A stretch of DNA of 30,718 nt. Origin: a virus. Position 1 is the first letter of the stretch. Each line of letters opens with the position of its first letter. The translations under genes were made by a program, and so were the position numbers. Shown here one piece after another: positions 5,235 through 13,592 of this stretch. The notes under the pieces are model-generated. The model was not told the DNA's origin. It was given only the letters and a program-made list of their open reading frames with translations, and searched no databases. The stretch lies in the IMG/VR virus record IMGVR_UViG_3300045911_000331, positions 1 to 30,718 of that record. One strand, given 5' to 3'.

Positions 5235-7553
5235 CTACGTGCGAGGGATAACTTGGAAGGTCGCAGGTGCATCGTCCCAAATCGCAATGCCGTTGCCCGT
5301 CATCCCGACAGGCCATTGCTGAGGCGGCCCGATCGGATGCTCGTCGAACATCGTCGACTCCACGACAGCCTGGTTAAACGGGAATTCTTGCGTGACATTG
5401 GTACTGGTCCACGTATTCCCGAACGGTGATGTGGAGTACTCGAAGGCCCACGGATCGGCAGCCTCATGGATAAGCTGCTGATTCTGCATCCGCCAATAGC
5501 GAGTGTCGATACGCCAGCGTAGCGTGCCACGCCAGCTCCACCCCGATGAGCAAAAGAACAATCGCAGCGTCCCCTCGATAGCGACTTGATAGGCGATGTT
5601 GAAAACGGCTCCACTGCCGGGATCGATATGCCCCTGATGCAAAACACCTGCCAGGTAGGTCGCCGGGTGATCGATCCCCGCATACGGGCGAATCATTGGT
5701 TCATGGTTGACCCCGGCACTGATCTGGTAACTGCATCCGCCGACCAAGCCGCAATCCATAACCCATTGCCAGCCGAGATCCGGAGCCAATCGGCTGTTGG
5801 CGATCCGCGATCGCAAACGCCTCGTCAAATTGCTAATCGGGAACGAGGTAAAGGTGGGAAACGAATCGGGCTCGGTAGCATCGCAGTCTAGGGTCACCGA
5901 CCAGGAGCCACGTTTGAGCACAATGGATTGGATCTCTAGTGGCACCATGCCCGAAGCGCTCGGACGTAGAATGGCGGGATAGTTCAGCGTCTCGGGCCAG
6001 GTCACAGGCTGTTCGAATTCCACGCGGGTTTGATGGACCAGGTTGACTTCCTCGGTCGGCAATGCAGGAATCGCTACGAGCGGATTCGGGATGAACTTAC
6101 CAAACGTGCGAGATCGGACGCGATTGTTGAACGTACTCGGTTCGTTGCAATCGATGCTGATTAGGGAGACAAGCAACCATCCGCCGTTCTGGGTCACGGT
6201 GATATCAGGATAGCCGTTCCAAAAATCTCCCCAGCAGCAGTTCCCGACTCCAATCAAGTGCGACGGCAGGGTGCAACCCTCCGCCTCGCGAGTTTCCTCC
6301 TTGGTAAAGTACTCGTAGACCGAGAATCGCATCGTTGACTGAAACGCCTCCAGGCGATAGATGCGGCCCCAGATTTTGTACTCGTGGAACGTGCTGATGT
6401 TTCTTTCGGTACAGTTATCGGGTTCGGTCGTCGTCCAGGTCTCGGTGAAGATCGGATAACAGAGGGGCTTTTCGTTCATCGTCACGGTTACGACCGCAGC
6501 TTCCAATTCCGGATGCGTGTCGCTGAGAGCACGGATTTGCGCTTGCACTCCGGCGGCGATATCCTCCTCTGTGCGGCATGGCCCCCCGGGGGCAAAGTTC
6601 AATTGGAACTCCGTGCAGCGATAACGCCAGGTCATGTCAGCCACGATATGCCGTTCATCGGACCAGCGAAAGGTTTGCACCTCGTTGTACTGTCCCGAGA
6701 TTTCTACCTCGAGAAAAAGCCGGGCTGATATCGGATCGCATTGGATGAGTTCGAAGATGGCGTACGGTTCGAGAGGCTCTTCTGGATCTTCTGGCTCTTC
6801 TGGCTCCTCTGGCTCTTCCGGTTCCTCTAGTTCTTCTGGCTCTTCTGGCTCGACGGGATCCTCCGGATCGCCTGGACTAGGGACGGGCAACGAGATCGTG
6901 AATTCGAAATCCCTTACCGGTTGTGCATGACGCAATACACATTCTGGACCTCCGTAGCCATCGACCAGTACATAGCGAGAGGCAACATTCGTGCAGCCCT
7001 CATGCCATTCTTGCCACGGAGCATCCGAGACCGGCTTGCAATCGTCAATGGTTTTATCGATCCATTCCGTAACCACGGGACTACCGTAGCCGGTTACGTA
7101 CCCGTCTGAGTCCCGAAAGATCGTTCGTACGGATCGCGTCCGTTTTAATGAGATCGATGCAATCTTACGCGGGCATGGCTGCGGAATGCATCGCTGGGCA
7201 CCGGAGGTGATCAGCCAATGCCCTGAAAGTTCTTCCTTTTCCACGATGACTTCGTTGTCGGGTCCGATCCATTCGATTTCCGGATTGGCGATGCGAATCG
7301 ATTGGTAGGTTTGTGCATTGGCATCGTCTGCTGGAGGTACAGGAACAGCCAACCCCATGCCCAATCCCTCTTGGTTTCGTTCTGCCACGCGGGTAATCGT
7401 GCGAGCCCGCATCGCTCGAACATGAGACCTCGGCACGTCGGTCGTCTGACGTTTGATCTCCCCCAATAAATTCATCAATTGTGAGGCGTCGTTGCCCTCG
7501 AAATGTACGATTTCCATGCGGTTATACGGTTTCTTGACGGCTAAACCGTCCAC
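5235..7553 (-). CDS. Large virion-associated tail protein with Pro/Glu linker
   Basis: The protein has 772 residues. The start is a GTG at 7553, overlapping the previous stop; an in-frame ATG at 7517 is the alternative. Residues about 225-265 form an acidic linker of repeated PEEPEE-type units separating an N-terminal domain from a long, beta-rich C-terminal half with many Trp, Thr and Asn. There is no membrane segment or signal peptide. In HK97-like phages the genes after the tape measure encode baseplate or tip and side-fibre proteins, and size and position fit such a virion protein. It could instead be a receptor-binding or decoration protein; I recognise no catalytic motif. Confidence 0.6.
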   Translation of the reverse strand: MDGLAVKKPYNRMEIVHFEGNDASQLMNLLGEIKRQTTDVPRSHVRAMRARTITRVAERNQEGLGMGLAVPVPPADDANAQTYQSIRIANPEIEWIGPDNEVIVEKEELSGHWLITSGAQRCIPQPCPRKIASISLKRTRSVRTIFRDSDGYVTGYGSPVVTEWIDKTIDDCKPVSDAPWQEWHEGCTNVASRYVLVDGYGGPECVLRHAQPVRDFEFTISLPVPSPGDPEDPVEPEEPEELEEPEEPEEPEEPEDPEEPLEPYAIFELIQCDPISARLFLEVEISGQYNEVQTFRWSDERHIVADMTWRYRCTEFQLNFAPGGPCRTEEDIAAGVQAQIRALSDTHPELEAAVVTVTMNEKPLCYPIFTETWTTTEPDNCTERNISTFHEYKIWGRIYRLEAFQSTMRFSVYEYFTKEETREAEGCTLPSHLIGVGNCCWGDFWNGYPDITVTQNGGWLLVSLISIDCNEPSTFNNRVRSRTFGKFIPNPLVAIPALPTEEVNLVHQTRVEFEQPVTWPETLNYPAILRPSASGMVPLEIQSIVLKRGSWSVTLDCDATEPDSFPTFTSFPISNLTRRLRSRIANSRLAPDLGWQWVMDCGLVGGCSYQISAGVNHEPMIRPYAGIDHPATYLAGVLHQGHIDPGSGAVFNIAYQVAIEGTLRLFFCSSGWSWRGTLRWRIDTRYWRMQNQQLIHEAADPWAFEYSTSPFGNTWTSTNVTQEFPFNQAVVESTMFDEHPIGPPQQWPVGMTGNGIAIWDDAPATFQVIPRT
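6768..6875. repeat. Nine-bp microrepeats coding an acidic linker
   Basis: On the plus strand TCTGGCTCT-like 9-bp units recur about ten times with point differences, encoding Pro-Glu-Glu triplets on the minus strand. They form a flexible charged spacer in the 772-residue virion protein. Confidence 0.75.
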
Positions 7554-7894
7554 TGGTTACGAAGCTCTTCCCGTCGTGCGATCACGAACGTTGCGTCGGG
7601 CAAAAATTGGTTTCTCCAATTGCGAACGGGAATGGTGAAAGGGCTATCATTCCAAACCAAGCGATCGAGCCAGGGCTCGGGTCCAGGGATGATGGTCGTG
7701 ATTAGTATGCGAGCTGTTCCCACGCCGGGACCGCCACACGTGGCAGCTGGCACGAATCCGATGATGCGCACCAGACAACACAGCATCTGCCGGACCGGAG
7801 CGGGTTTTCCGGCTCCCGTAGGGTCGGGATTGAGAAGGTCGATGAGCTGCTGTGCGTCGTGAGGTTGGAAACTGACCGGGTCATTCATCGTCAT
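7541..7894 (-). CDS. Small protein of the distal tail cluster
   Basis: The protein has 117 residues and no recognised family. The start codon directly follows the preceding stop (TGAATGACGATGAATG); two ATGs three codons apart are available within a 10-bp tandem duplication. The centre is Gly/Pro/Cys-rich (CGGPGVGTARILITT) and the C-terminal part is Arg/Trp-rich. It overlaps the start of the 772-residue virion gene by 13 bp, so it belongs to the same translation unit. A minor tail or assembly role is inferred only from position. Confidence 0.55.
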   Translation of the reverse strand: MTMNDPVSFQPHDAQQLIDLLNPDPTGAGKPAPVRQMLCCLVRIIGFVPAATCGGPGVGTARILITTIIPGPEPWLDRLVWNDSPFTIPVRNWRNQFLPDATFVIARREELRNQWTV

Positions 7895-8293
7895 TCATCG
7901 CTTCGCTCGAGGCTCGGGTTTTAGGCTAGCCTCGCATTCGTTGCACGCGGCGAGGATCGAATCGATATGCAGAACGGCCAGCTTGCGATTGCCTGCCGTG
8001 ATCGAATTACGGCAACGCTGCTGTAGCTTGATGGCTTCCGAAAGCCATGGACATCGATCGACCACGAACGACTCCACTTGCTTGATCGATTTCTTTTGGG
8101 CTTGTCGGGTAAAACCCGATTCTCGATGCCAAAACAGATGCCACTCGGCTAGAAGCAGCCGCACATGAGCGATCGCGAGACGGTTCTGTAAGTGATAACG
8201 CAGCGTGTTGGCTTGCGAAAGGTTAGTTTCCGTCTCGGGATTCGCGGGAATAGCCGGATTAGAGCTAGAGGGTGTTGAAGTCCTTTTCCGCAT
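7895..8293 (-). CDS. Small helical protein of the distal tail cluster
   Basis: This 132-residue protein has a Ser/Pro/Asn-rich N-terminus (about 28 residues) followed by mostly helix (LRYHLQNRLAIAHVRLLLAE, LSEAIKLQQRCRN, LAVLHIDSILAACNEC) and a basic tail. It overlaps the upstream tail gene by 29 bp and abuts the downstream one. There is no signal or membrane segment. I do not recognise it; position suggests a minor tail or tail-assembly component. Confidence 0.5.
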   Translation of the reverse strand: MRKRTSTPSSSNPAIPANPETETNLSQANTLRYHLQNRLAIAHVRLLLAEWHLFWHRESGFTRQAQKKSIKQVESFVVDRCPWLSEAIKLQQRCRNSITAGNRKLAVLHIDSILAACNECEASLKPEPRAKR

Positions 8294-9101
8294 AGGTCCC
8301 GTGATGTTCTTTGTAGCAAGGGTTGGTATTGGACCCAGACCCGCCAGTATCTGTCAGGAACCATGAGGTCGGGTTGCCCTCGGAATCGCGAAAGGGAATC
8401 CGGTTCCCACCACTGAGATAGTAGGAACCGTATTGCAATCGACTTTCAATCCAGGTCAGTGGGTTGTATCGAAATTCGTAGGTCAGCTCCGCCACGTCGA
8501 AATTATTGACTTGCGCAGGGCTGGCGGCAATGCTCAGTAACCAGGTGTGCTTCGGTTTTCCACGATAAGAGACCGAGTTAATGCTGTTATTCCACTCCAG
8601 GAGATACTCATCGAGTGCGGGCTGGACGATGGGAAAATACTTGCGATACCGAGTCACCAGAATATTGAGGTTCTCATAGACCGGGGTGCTGTACATTTCC
8701 CCATTGGTCATCACGATCGCGTTGCCGTCCTTGTCCTCCTTCAAAACCCGTTGAAGCTTTTCCGTGCTGGACCCGAGCCAGCGAATCGACCAGTCGACCG
8801 GGTTAGGTGTCGTCTCTTGATCGGGCGAGTTGAAAGGGGGCCGCTGGGTGAATTCGAGATCCACCTCGACCAGTCGCCTGGAGATCTGACGCGGTGTGCG
8901 ACGTGACAGCCATAGGTTTGGAAAACCGAGGAATCCACTCCCGACAGGTGGGCATAGGGCCAGCGCATCGGAGACCGTATCCCCTGCGACAGGATCGAGT
9001 GCAATGATCAGCGTGAAGGCGCGTTCCTCCTCGAGGCGGAATTCCCCGTCGACGGTTTGGGTCCGGGTCGGGAACGCTTTACTGCCTGTAATCGTGGCCA
9101 T
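8265..9101 (-). CDS. Tail protein following the tape measure (distal-tail position)
   Basis: This 278-residue protein lies directly after the tape measure gene, with TAATG-type coupling at 9101. The sequence is beta-rich (FRLEEERAFTLIIAL, LVEVDLEFTQRP, VAELTYEFRYNP) with no transmembrane segment. In lambda- and HK97-like phages the gene in this slot encodes a distal tail or tip-assembly protein, which is the best inference. The C-terminal 40 residues are Gly/Ser/Thr/Asn-rich. Specific homology could not be recognised by eye. Confidence 0.6.
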   Translation of the reverse strand: MATITGSKAFPTRTQTVDGEFRLEEERAFTLIIALDPVAGDTVSDALALCPPVGSGFLGFPNLWLSRRTPRQISRRLVEVDLEFTQRPPFNSPDQETTPNPVDWSIRWLGSSTEKLQRVLKEDKDGNAIVMTNGEMYSTPVYENLNILVTRYRKYFPIVQPALDEYLLEWNNSINSVSYRGKPKHTWLLSIAASPAQVNNFDVAELTYEFRYNPLTWIESRLQYGSYYLSGGNRIPFRDSEGNPTSWFLTDTGGSGSNTNPCYKEHHGTYAEKDFNTL

Positions 9102-11149
9102 TATCGATAGGTCCTCGGCTGTTTGATTTTTTCGATGTGCTTGCGAGCTAAAACGAGCTCCGATCGCATGAGCTCGATTGCCAGTGTCTGCTTGCGAATC
9201 TCCAGCATTTGCGCGTCAATCTTGTCATTCTCGGCGGATTTGAACGCGTTGTACTCCTCGACCGATCCCTTGGTGATGGTCTGCGATTGCGCTCGTTGCA
9301 CGTCCTGCCTGGCTTCTTTCTCGAGCATGTCGCCACGCCAGCGAGCGTGATCCTCCTGGGAGATGAGACCTTTTTGGCGAAGATCATCGAGCTTGGCAAT
9401 CTCTTTTTGGAGGGCGTAATGCTTGACGTACTTTGAGTACAACGCATCGACCGCAGCCGCGTCGCGCTCGCGAGCTTGTTGAGCCTGTCGTTCGGCCTCG
9501 GCCTCGAGGCGTTCGCGTTCCTTAATCTGCTTGGCTCGTTCGTCTGCGAGGGATTTTTCTAAAGCCAGGCGTTCTGCGGCAGCGGCTTTCTCGGCTTCGC
9601 GTTGGCGTTCGATCGCGGCGAGCTGCGATTCCTCGTTCGTCTTGGCTTCCTCCTTGGCCCGAGCAGATTCTTCCGCTTGTTGCCGAGCTGCTTCGAGCGC
9701 GGCGACGTTTCGCGCACCGGTCCCAAAATCGAGAGCACTTTGGATACCTTCCCCAACTCCCGACCAGTTCAGGGTGACGATGTTGCGAAGGGTCGTCTGG
9801 AGGAGTTGGCTCATTTCCCATGCGTCGTAAAGGACGCCTGCGAAGTAGGCCGCAGCGTCCACCACCGGACGAATGTAGTCTTTCATGGCCGAGAACTCAC
9901 CAGAGCCCGCCATAATCGTTTCGGCAATCACTTGAAAGACCGGAGCTAGCTCGGCAGATAACTGGGTGTACAGCCCCTGGGCGATCAGTTGCATGCGAGC
10001 CCATTGGTCGTTGGCGATTTGGATCCCCTCAGTCTGTGCCGCCGTCAGGCTATTACCCGTCTGCTCAAGCCAGGCCTGCATGTCCCTGAGAGATTCTTTT
10101 CCGGCTCGGAGCGATAGAACCAGGCTGGCACCTTGTCTCCCGAACAAATCGTAAGCCACGGCCAATTGATCGGTCGGATCCTTTAGCCCCTGCGTAGCGT
10201 CCATAATCTGCTCCAGGGCGGCCAGTGGCCCAGCCTTGAGCAATTCGCCAGCCTGGAGACCGAGAGCGCTGAGCGTGTCGTATACGGCTCCTGATTGGTC
10301 CACGGCGGCGGCATTGATCCCCAGCATCATTTTTTGCAGCGCGTTGTCCACGCTCGCCGCATCGAGCCCAGAGGATTCCGCTAGGGCGAGTCGTATGGTA
10401 TTGAGCTCGTTAAAGCTCATCCCCAGTTTGTCGGCCACCTTGACGGCTTCGTCGATGTGCTGGGTCATCTGCCTGACCTGATTCGACACATGGATGACCC
10501 CTGCTCCTGCGGCCACGACGGCCCCCAGCCCTGCGGCTAAGCCCATAGCTGCCACACCGCCCCCCGACAGGGCGAACGTCGACACGGCATCGCTCACGCC
10601 TGGCATGGAGCTGGTGAGGTTGGTGGCGGCGTTTCTCAGAGCGGCTCCGGGCCCAGAGCGTCCGAAGAGATTTTCGCGGCGGGAACGCTCGACGGCTCGA
10701 TTGTAGTGCTCCTGGGAAATTGCGTTCTGATCGAGCAACTGCCGCAGCTCGCGCAGATGAGCGATATGGCGTTCCTCGCCGGTCATCACGGAGCGAGTGA
10801 TCGCTTCGCCTCGGGACATCATCCGCGCCTTTTCCGCCTCGGCTGCGGCGGCGCGTTTTTTGGCCTCTGCCAATTCGCGTTCCGCCTGGGCCGCTCGTTC
10901 GATGCCAGCCGGAGAGCGAGCGTGGACGTTCGCGACCGCTTTTTCGTACTGCTCCGCTGTGATGGCACCCGCCTCGAAGATCGATTTCAGTCGATCGAGT
11001 TGTTCCTGCAGGACCTGGGCCGGGTCTTTGGTTTCCTGCAGGACGCGGCGAACGTCGCGCATTTGCTGCCGCGTGAGGGTCGCACTCGCATTGAGTTGCG
11101 AGGCATCCATGGCGATCTGATAATTGAGCGAGCCAATGGGGATGGACAT
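9101..11149 (-). CDS. Tail tape measure protein
   Basis: At 682 residues this is one of the longest proteins in the tail run, as expected of a tape measure. The N-terminal 120 residues are coiled-coil with Ala/Glu/Lys/Arg (ERELAEAKKRAAAAEAEKAR). Residues about 195-225 are a hydrophobic Gly/Ala segment (GLAAGLGAVVAAGAGVIHV), typical of tape measures that insert into the host membrane. The middle resembles the phage tape-measure core (VADKLGMSFNELNTIRLALAESSG, LFGRQG), and residues about 490-650 are again coiled-coil. It starts 9 bp after the chaperone GT stop, the lambda order. By the common rule of about 0.15 nm per residue the tail would be roughly 100 nm (inference). Confidence 0.9.
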   Translation of the reverse strand: MSIPIGSLNYQIAMDASQLNASATLTRQQMRDVRRVLQETKDPAQVLQEQLDRLKSIFEAGAITAEQYEKAVANVHARSPAGIERAAQAERELAEAKKRAAAAEAEKARMMSRGEAITRSVMTGEERHIAHLRELRQLLDQNAISQEHYNRAVERSRRENLFGRSGPGAALRNAATNLTSSMPGVSDAVSTFALSGGGVAAMGLAAGLGAVVAAGAGVIHVSNQVRQMTQHIDEAVKVADKLGMSFNELNTIRLALAESSGLDAASVDNALQKMMLGINAAAVDQSGAVYDTLSALGLQAGELLKAGPLAALEQIMDATQGLKDPTDQLAVAYDLFGRQGASLVLSLRAGKESLRDMQAWLEQTGNSLTAAQTEGIQIANDQWARMQLIAQGLYTQLSAELAPVFQVIAETIMAGSGEFSAMKDYIRPVVDAAAYFAGVLYDAWEMSQLLQTTLRNIVTLNWSGVGEGIQSALDFGTGARNVAALEAARQQAEESARAKEEAKTNEESQLAAIERQREAEKAAAAERLALEKSLADERAKQIKERERLEAEAERQAQQARERDAAAVDALYSKYVKHYALQKEIAKLDDLRQKGLISQEDHARWRGDMLEKEARQDVQRAQSQTITKGSVEEYNAFKSAENDKIDAQMLEIRKQTLAIELMRSELVLARKHIEKIKQPRTYR

Positions 11150-11158
11150 GATGCGCCT

Positions 11159-11467
11159 TTACCTGCGGTTGCGTGGATCGAAAGCGGCAGCGGTCGCTTG
11201 AGCAGCCAGTTTGTGATCCTCGATCGATAGTCGCGTGCGAGGCCTCGGATCAGACCACTCCCCTGGCATGTGGTACGCGAACTCGGTTTGCGACTTTAAC
11301 GAATCAGCAGCTTCGGGCGACCGCGAGAACGCCAACTCTCTCCGCAGTAGCGAGATTTGATGCGAAACGCCAGCCGTTCTGTGCCACTCGCGACCGAAGG
11401 GCTCCACGCGACAATACGCGATCCAGCGTGTTAGAACATCGGGATGGACCGAATCCATCCAGGCCAT
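11159..11467 (-). CDS. Tail assembly chaperone T-part (read as G-T fusion)
   Basis: The visible ORF has 102 residues and contains VLTRWIAYCRVEPFGREW, the signature of lambda gpT/DUF4035-type tail chaperones (W.AY..LEPFG). The same frame is open upstream as far as the A8 slippery run at 11533, encoding VRYAFRVALALGIDDP before the first Met, which also fits the family. It is therefore most likely translated as a -1 frameshift extension of the G protein (about 120 + 124 residues) rather than from its own ATG. The ATG at 11467 has no good ribosome site. The product would bind the tape measure during tail assembly. Confidence 0.8.
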   Translation of the reverse strand: MAWMDSVHPDVLTRWIAYCRVEPFGREWHRTAGVSHQISLLRRELAFSRSPEAADSLKSQTEFAYHMPGEWSDPRPRTRLSIEDHKLAAQATAAAFDPRNRR

Positions 11468-11493
11468 CGGGTCATCGATTCCCAGTGCGAGAG

Positions 11494-11892
11494 CTACGCG
11501 GAAGGCGTATCGGACTCTGGCACTGGATCGGATTTTTTTTCCGCCGACTTGACACTCTCTGTCGTCGGCCTAGGAAACAGACGACGGTATTCGTCGTGCA
11601 GGAACATGGCTTCTTGCGCGTCCATCGTGGCCAGTTCGTTCGGATGTTCGAACAGGAGCTCGCCGTTGGCATCACACAGGGTCATTGCCAGCAATCGTCT
11701 CCGCTGCGATTGGAAATTTTTTTCCGACAGCTTGCCTGTGGTCGGATCGTAGAGAGCCGCTTCGTAAATCGCGTATTGGCTTTCTTGGATCCTGCGCAGG
11801 TAGACCGTGGTTCCGTCGGCCAGTGCGGTCTGTTGGACGGATGGCCCGGACCCGTGTTGCAATCGCTCTTTAAGACTCTCTTTAAGACTCAT
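11494..11892 (-). CDS. Tail assembly chaperone G
   Basis: This 132-residue protein sits just before T and the tape measure, the place of lambda gpG. It has an N-terminal beta part (GTTVYLRRIQESQYAIYEAAL) and a helical C-terminal part ending in a disordered acidic/basic tail (TESVKSAEKKSDPVPESD). The tail contains the slippery codons GAA AAA AAA (residues 118-120). The sequence after the slip point in frame 0 is short and unstructured, as in lambda. No strong ribosome site precedes the ATG; the array of repeats begins about 30 bp upstream. Confidence 0.8.
   Translation of the reverse strand: MSLKESLKERLQHGSGPSVQQTALADGTTVYLRRIQESQYAIYEAALYDPTTGKLSEKNFQSQRRRLLAMTLCDANGELLFEHPNELATMDAQEAMFLHDEYRRLFPRPTTESVKSAEKKSDPVPESDTPSA
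11531..11541 (-). promoter_or_regulatory. Programmed -1 frameshift slippery site (G/GT)
   Basis: On the minus strand the codons are GAA AAA AAA TCC, giving A_AAA_AAA, a valid X_XXY_YYZ heptamer in the zero frame. After a -1 slip, reading continues as ATC CGA TCC and remains open into the T frame, which is 66 bp upstream of and in phase with the T ATG. Frame 0 stops 13 codons later at 11494. Confidence 0.85.
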
Positions 11893-11923
11893 AGCTTGTG
11901 GGGTTTGTTGGATGTTGTGGTAA

Positions 11924-12167
11924 CCGGACGCTAGCGCGTTCCGGCTGATTCGGCAACCGGACGCTAACGCGTTCCGGCTAATGAGCCGCAGTGCGCTAGC
12001 ACGCGGTTGGTATTGGAACCGGACGCTAGCGCGTTCCGGCTAATTCGGCAACCGGACGCTAGCGCGTTCCGGCTGATACGGTAACCGGACGCTAACGCGT
12101 TCCGGCTAATGAGCCGCAGTGCGCTAGCACGCGGTTGGTATTGGAACCGGACGCTAACGCGTTCCGG
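11924..12167. repeat. Type-A/type-B hairpin array between tail tube and chaperone genes
   Basis: Type A starts at 11924, 11957, 12019, 12052, 12085 and 12147; type B at 11986 and 12114. Steps are A-A 33, A-B 29 and B-A 33 bp without exception. Some A copies have GCTAGC in place of GCTAAC in the centre. The array fills nearly the whole gap between the two genes. Confidence 0.92.
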
Positions 12168-12179
12168 CTGATTCGGGCA

Positions 12180-12515
12180 TTACGATTCCTCGTCGTCTTG
12201 CCAGTCCTCGTCATCAGTGAGTGAAGATTCGAGTTCTTCCATCTGTGCCGTCGAGGGGCGCTGAGCGACTTGATCCCCCACGTTGGCCAGGAGCGCTTTG
12301 ACCTGCGTTTGGATTTGGGCGACCAGGTCGCCGGGCAAGTCTGGCACGATGATATTGATCGGGGCACCAGGCTGAGTCCCCACGTAGCCCAGGAGGGCTT
12401 TCGGGTTGTCGTCCAATTGGCCCCAGATTTGGTATTGCGGCAACTCGGTTTTGACCGGTCCCATAATCGTGGGCTGATCGACCACGTGCCTGGTTAAAGT
12501 GATTGCTAGACCCAT
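12180..12515 (-). CDS. Small acidic-tailed protein after the tail tube gene
   Basis: I chose the ATG at 12515 (111 residues) because CGAGG lies just upstream; the ORF is open to an ATG at 12554. The N-terminal part is beta-like (MGLAITLTRHVV, ELPQYQIWGQL), followed by GAPINIIVPDLPGDLVAQIQT and a helix, then a very acidic tail (SLTDDEDWQDDEES). It lies between the tail tube gene and the chaperone pair. No family is recognised; a tail-tube partner or assembly factor is a guess from position. Confidence 0.55.
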   Translation of the reverse strand: MGLAITLTRHVVDQPTIMGPVKTELPQYQIWGQLDDNPKALLGYVGTQPGAPINIIVPDLPGDLVAQIQTQVKALLANVGDQVAQRPSTAQMEELESSLTDDEDWQDDEES

Positions 12516-12599
12516 GGAAAACCTCGAAAGAATGAAATGTGCGGTGTTTGCCAACCCTCAAAGGGAAACCCCCAAAGGGAACCCCTTAGTGGGAATCGC

Positions 12600-13037
12600 T
12601 TACGGGGGAGATGCGGTCGCAGGGGTGAAGACAGGCAGCGTCGCCTTGGCATCCCAGCGAATTTTGATTTTGGAGACTTGGAGCGTCGCGGTCGCCATTT
12701 GGGGAATCGAACGCTCGGTGATGAAGCCAGAGCCGACGTAGGTCGCGGCAGTCGCGTCGCCGGGCCCGAGCGGGAACGTCTGAGTGATCAGCGTTGGCTG
12801 ATTGAGTGGCGGCAAAGCGGATCGTCGGTCAAAGATCACTTCGAGTTCGGTTTCGCCAGGATCGATCGTATCGCCGGGGATGTGGCTCTCATGGGTGGCC
12901 GACAGGGGAGTATCCTTGACGGGGGACGATGCGTGTTTGGTTTCGCCAATCATACGCACGTCACCAGCGAACGCATGGGACGCGAACGTGATCGTGGCCC
13001 CTTGGCCGGTATCATTTTGACGGGTATAGCCAGTCAT
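12600..13037 (-). CDS. Major tail tube protein
   Basis: This 145-residue protein has the composition and pattern of siphophage tail tube proteins: a beta-rich N-terminus, an acidic central strand pair (DTIDPGETELEVIFDR) and the C-terminal signature ATYVGSGFITERSIPQ then ATATLQVSKIKIRWD. It stands two genes before the tape measure, with a separate small gene and the G/T pair between, as in lambda-like order. AGGA lies 9 bases upstream of the start. It is preceded by a GC-rich hairpin region that may set its own expression level. Confidence 0.75.
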   Translation of the reverse strand: MTGYTRQNDTGQGATITFASHAFAGDVRMIGETKHASSPVKDTPLSATHESHIPGDTIDPGETELEVIFDRRSALPPLNQPTLITQTFPLGPGDATAATYVGSGFITERSIPQMATATLQVSKIKIRWDAKATLPVFTPATASPP

Positions 13038-13059
13038 TTAGGAACATCCTGTGTAAAGG

Positions 13060-13118
13060 AAAAACACGGGGCGGGCGTGGCCCCCGCGATTCCGAGCCAG
13101 TAGCAAGAGCGGAATCGC
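13060..13118 (-). terminator. Hairpins between fibre cluster and tail tube gene
   Basis: GCGATTCCG (13086-13094) pairs with CGGAATCGC (13110-13118), and a second GC-rich stem GGGC/GCCC (13073-13083) is followed on the minus strand, after 8 bases, by five T (13064-13060). This could be a partial terminator or RNA-processing site separating fibre from tube expression. Confidence 0.35.
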
Positions 13119-13154
13119 AAAGCAAGGGGCAAATGCGGTAGGCTAGATTACGAT

Positions 13155-13592
13155 CTACTCCTCGATTAGCTCAGGATCAGGGTCAGGCTCTGGTTCTTCT
13201 TCCTCGGGTTCTTCTTCTGGCTCATCAACTGGATCTGGTGGAACGATGACTCGTAGCGAGTAGGTCACCGGATCGATGGTGTATTCGTAACGCGGATACC
13301 AATCTTCCGGCTGTAGGACTCCTGGAGCTAGTCCTTCAATCAAATCGACTAGGGCCTTGGCTGAGGCGAAAAAGAAAGCGGATTGCCCAGGGGACACGGC
13401 ATCCATCTGTTCTAGAATCTGATTGATTTCTTGGGGGGATCTCGGCTGAAACTTGGCTTTGAACCAGAAGCGTTGAAACTGCTCACTTCGGAACTTCATC
13501 AGGTTATTGAGTTGGTTGTTACTCGCCTGCAATAACTCGGCGGCGAGCAACAAACTCTCTGATGGTTGTGGTAAGGTTGGTGGTGTAAACAT
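13155..13592 (-). CDS. Small fibre-cluster protein with acidic tail
   Basis: The protein has 145 residues. The N-terminal two thirds are helical (LLLAAELLQASNNQLNNLM, FRSEQFQRFWFKAKF, INQILEQMDAV), then comes DWYPRYEYTIDPVTYSLRVIV, and the last 30 residues are Pro/Glu/Asp repeats. Its start overlaps the stop of the repeat fibre (TAATG). No family is recognised. In phages, small helical proteins directly after fibre genes are often fibre-assembly chaperones, which is a possible but unproven role here. Confidence 0.5.
   Translation of the reverse strand: MFTPPTLPQPSESLLLAAELLQASNNQLNNLMKFRSEQFQRFWFKAKFQPRSPQEINQILEQMDAVSPGQSAFFFASAKALVDLIEGLAPGVLQPEDWYPRYEYTIDPVTYSLRVIVPPDPVDEPEEEPEEEEPEPDPDPELIEE

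Noticed and set aside
4860-5429. Plus-strand 189-codon ORF opposite the glycosyltransferase
   Set aside because: It is antisense to two well-supported coding frames and has no domain or ribosome site.
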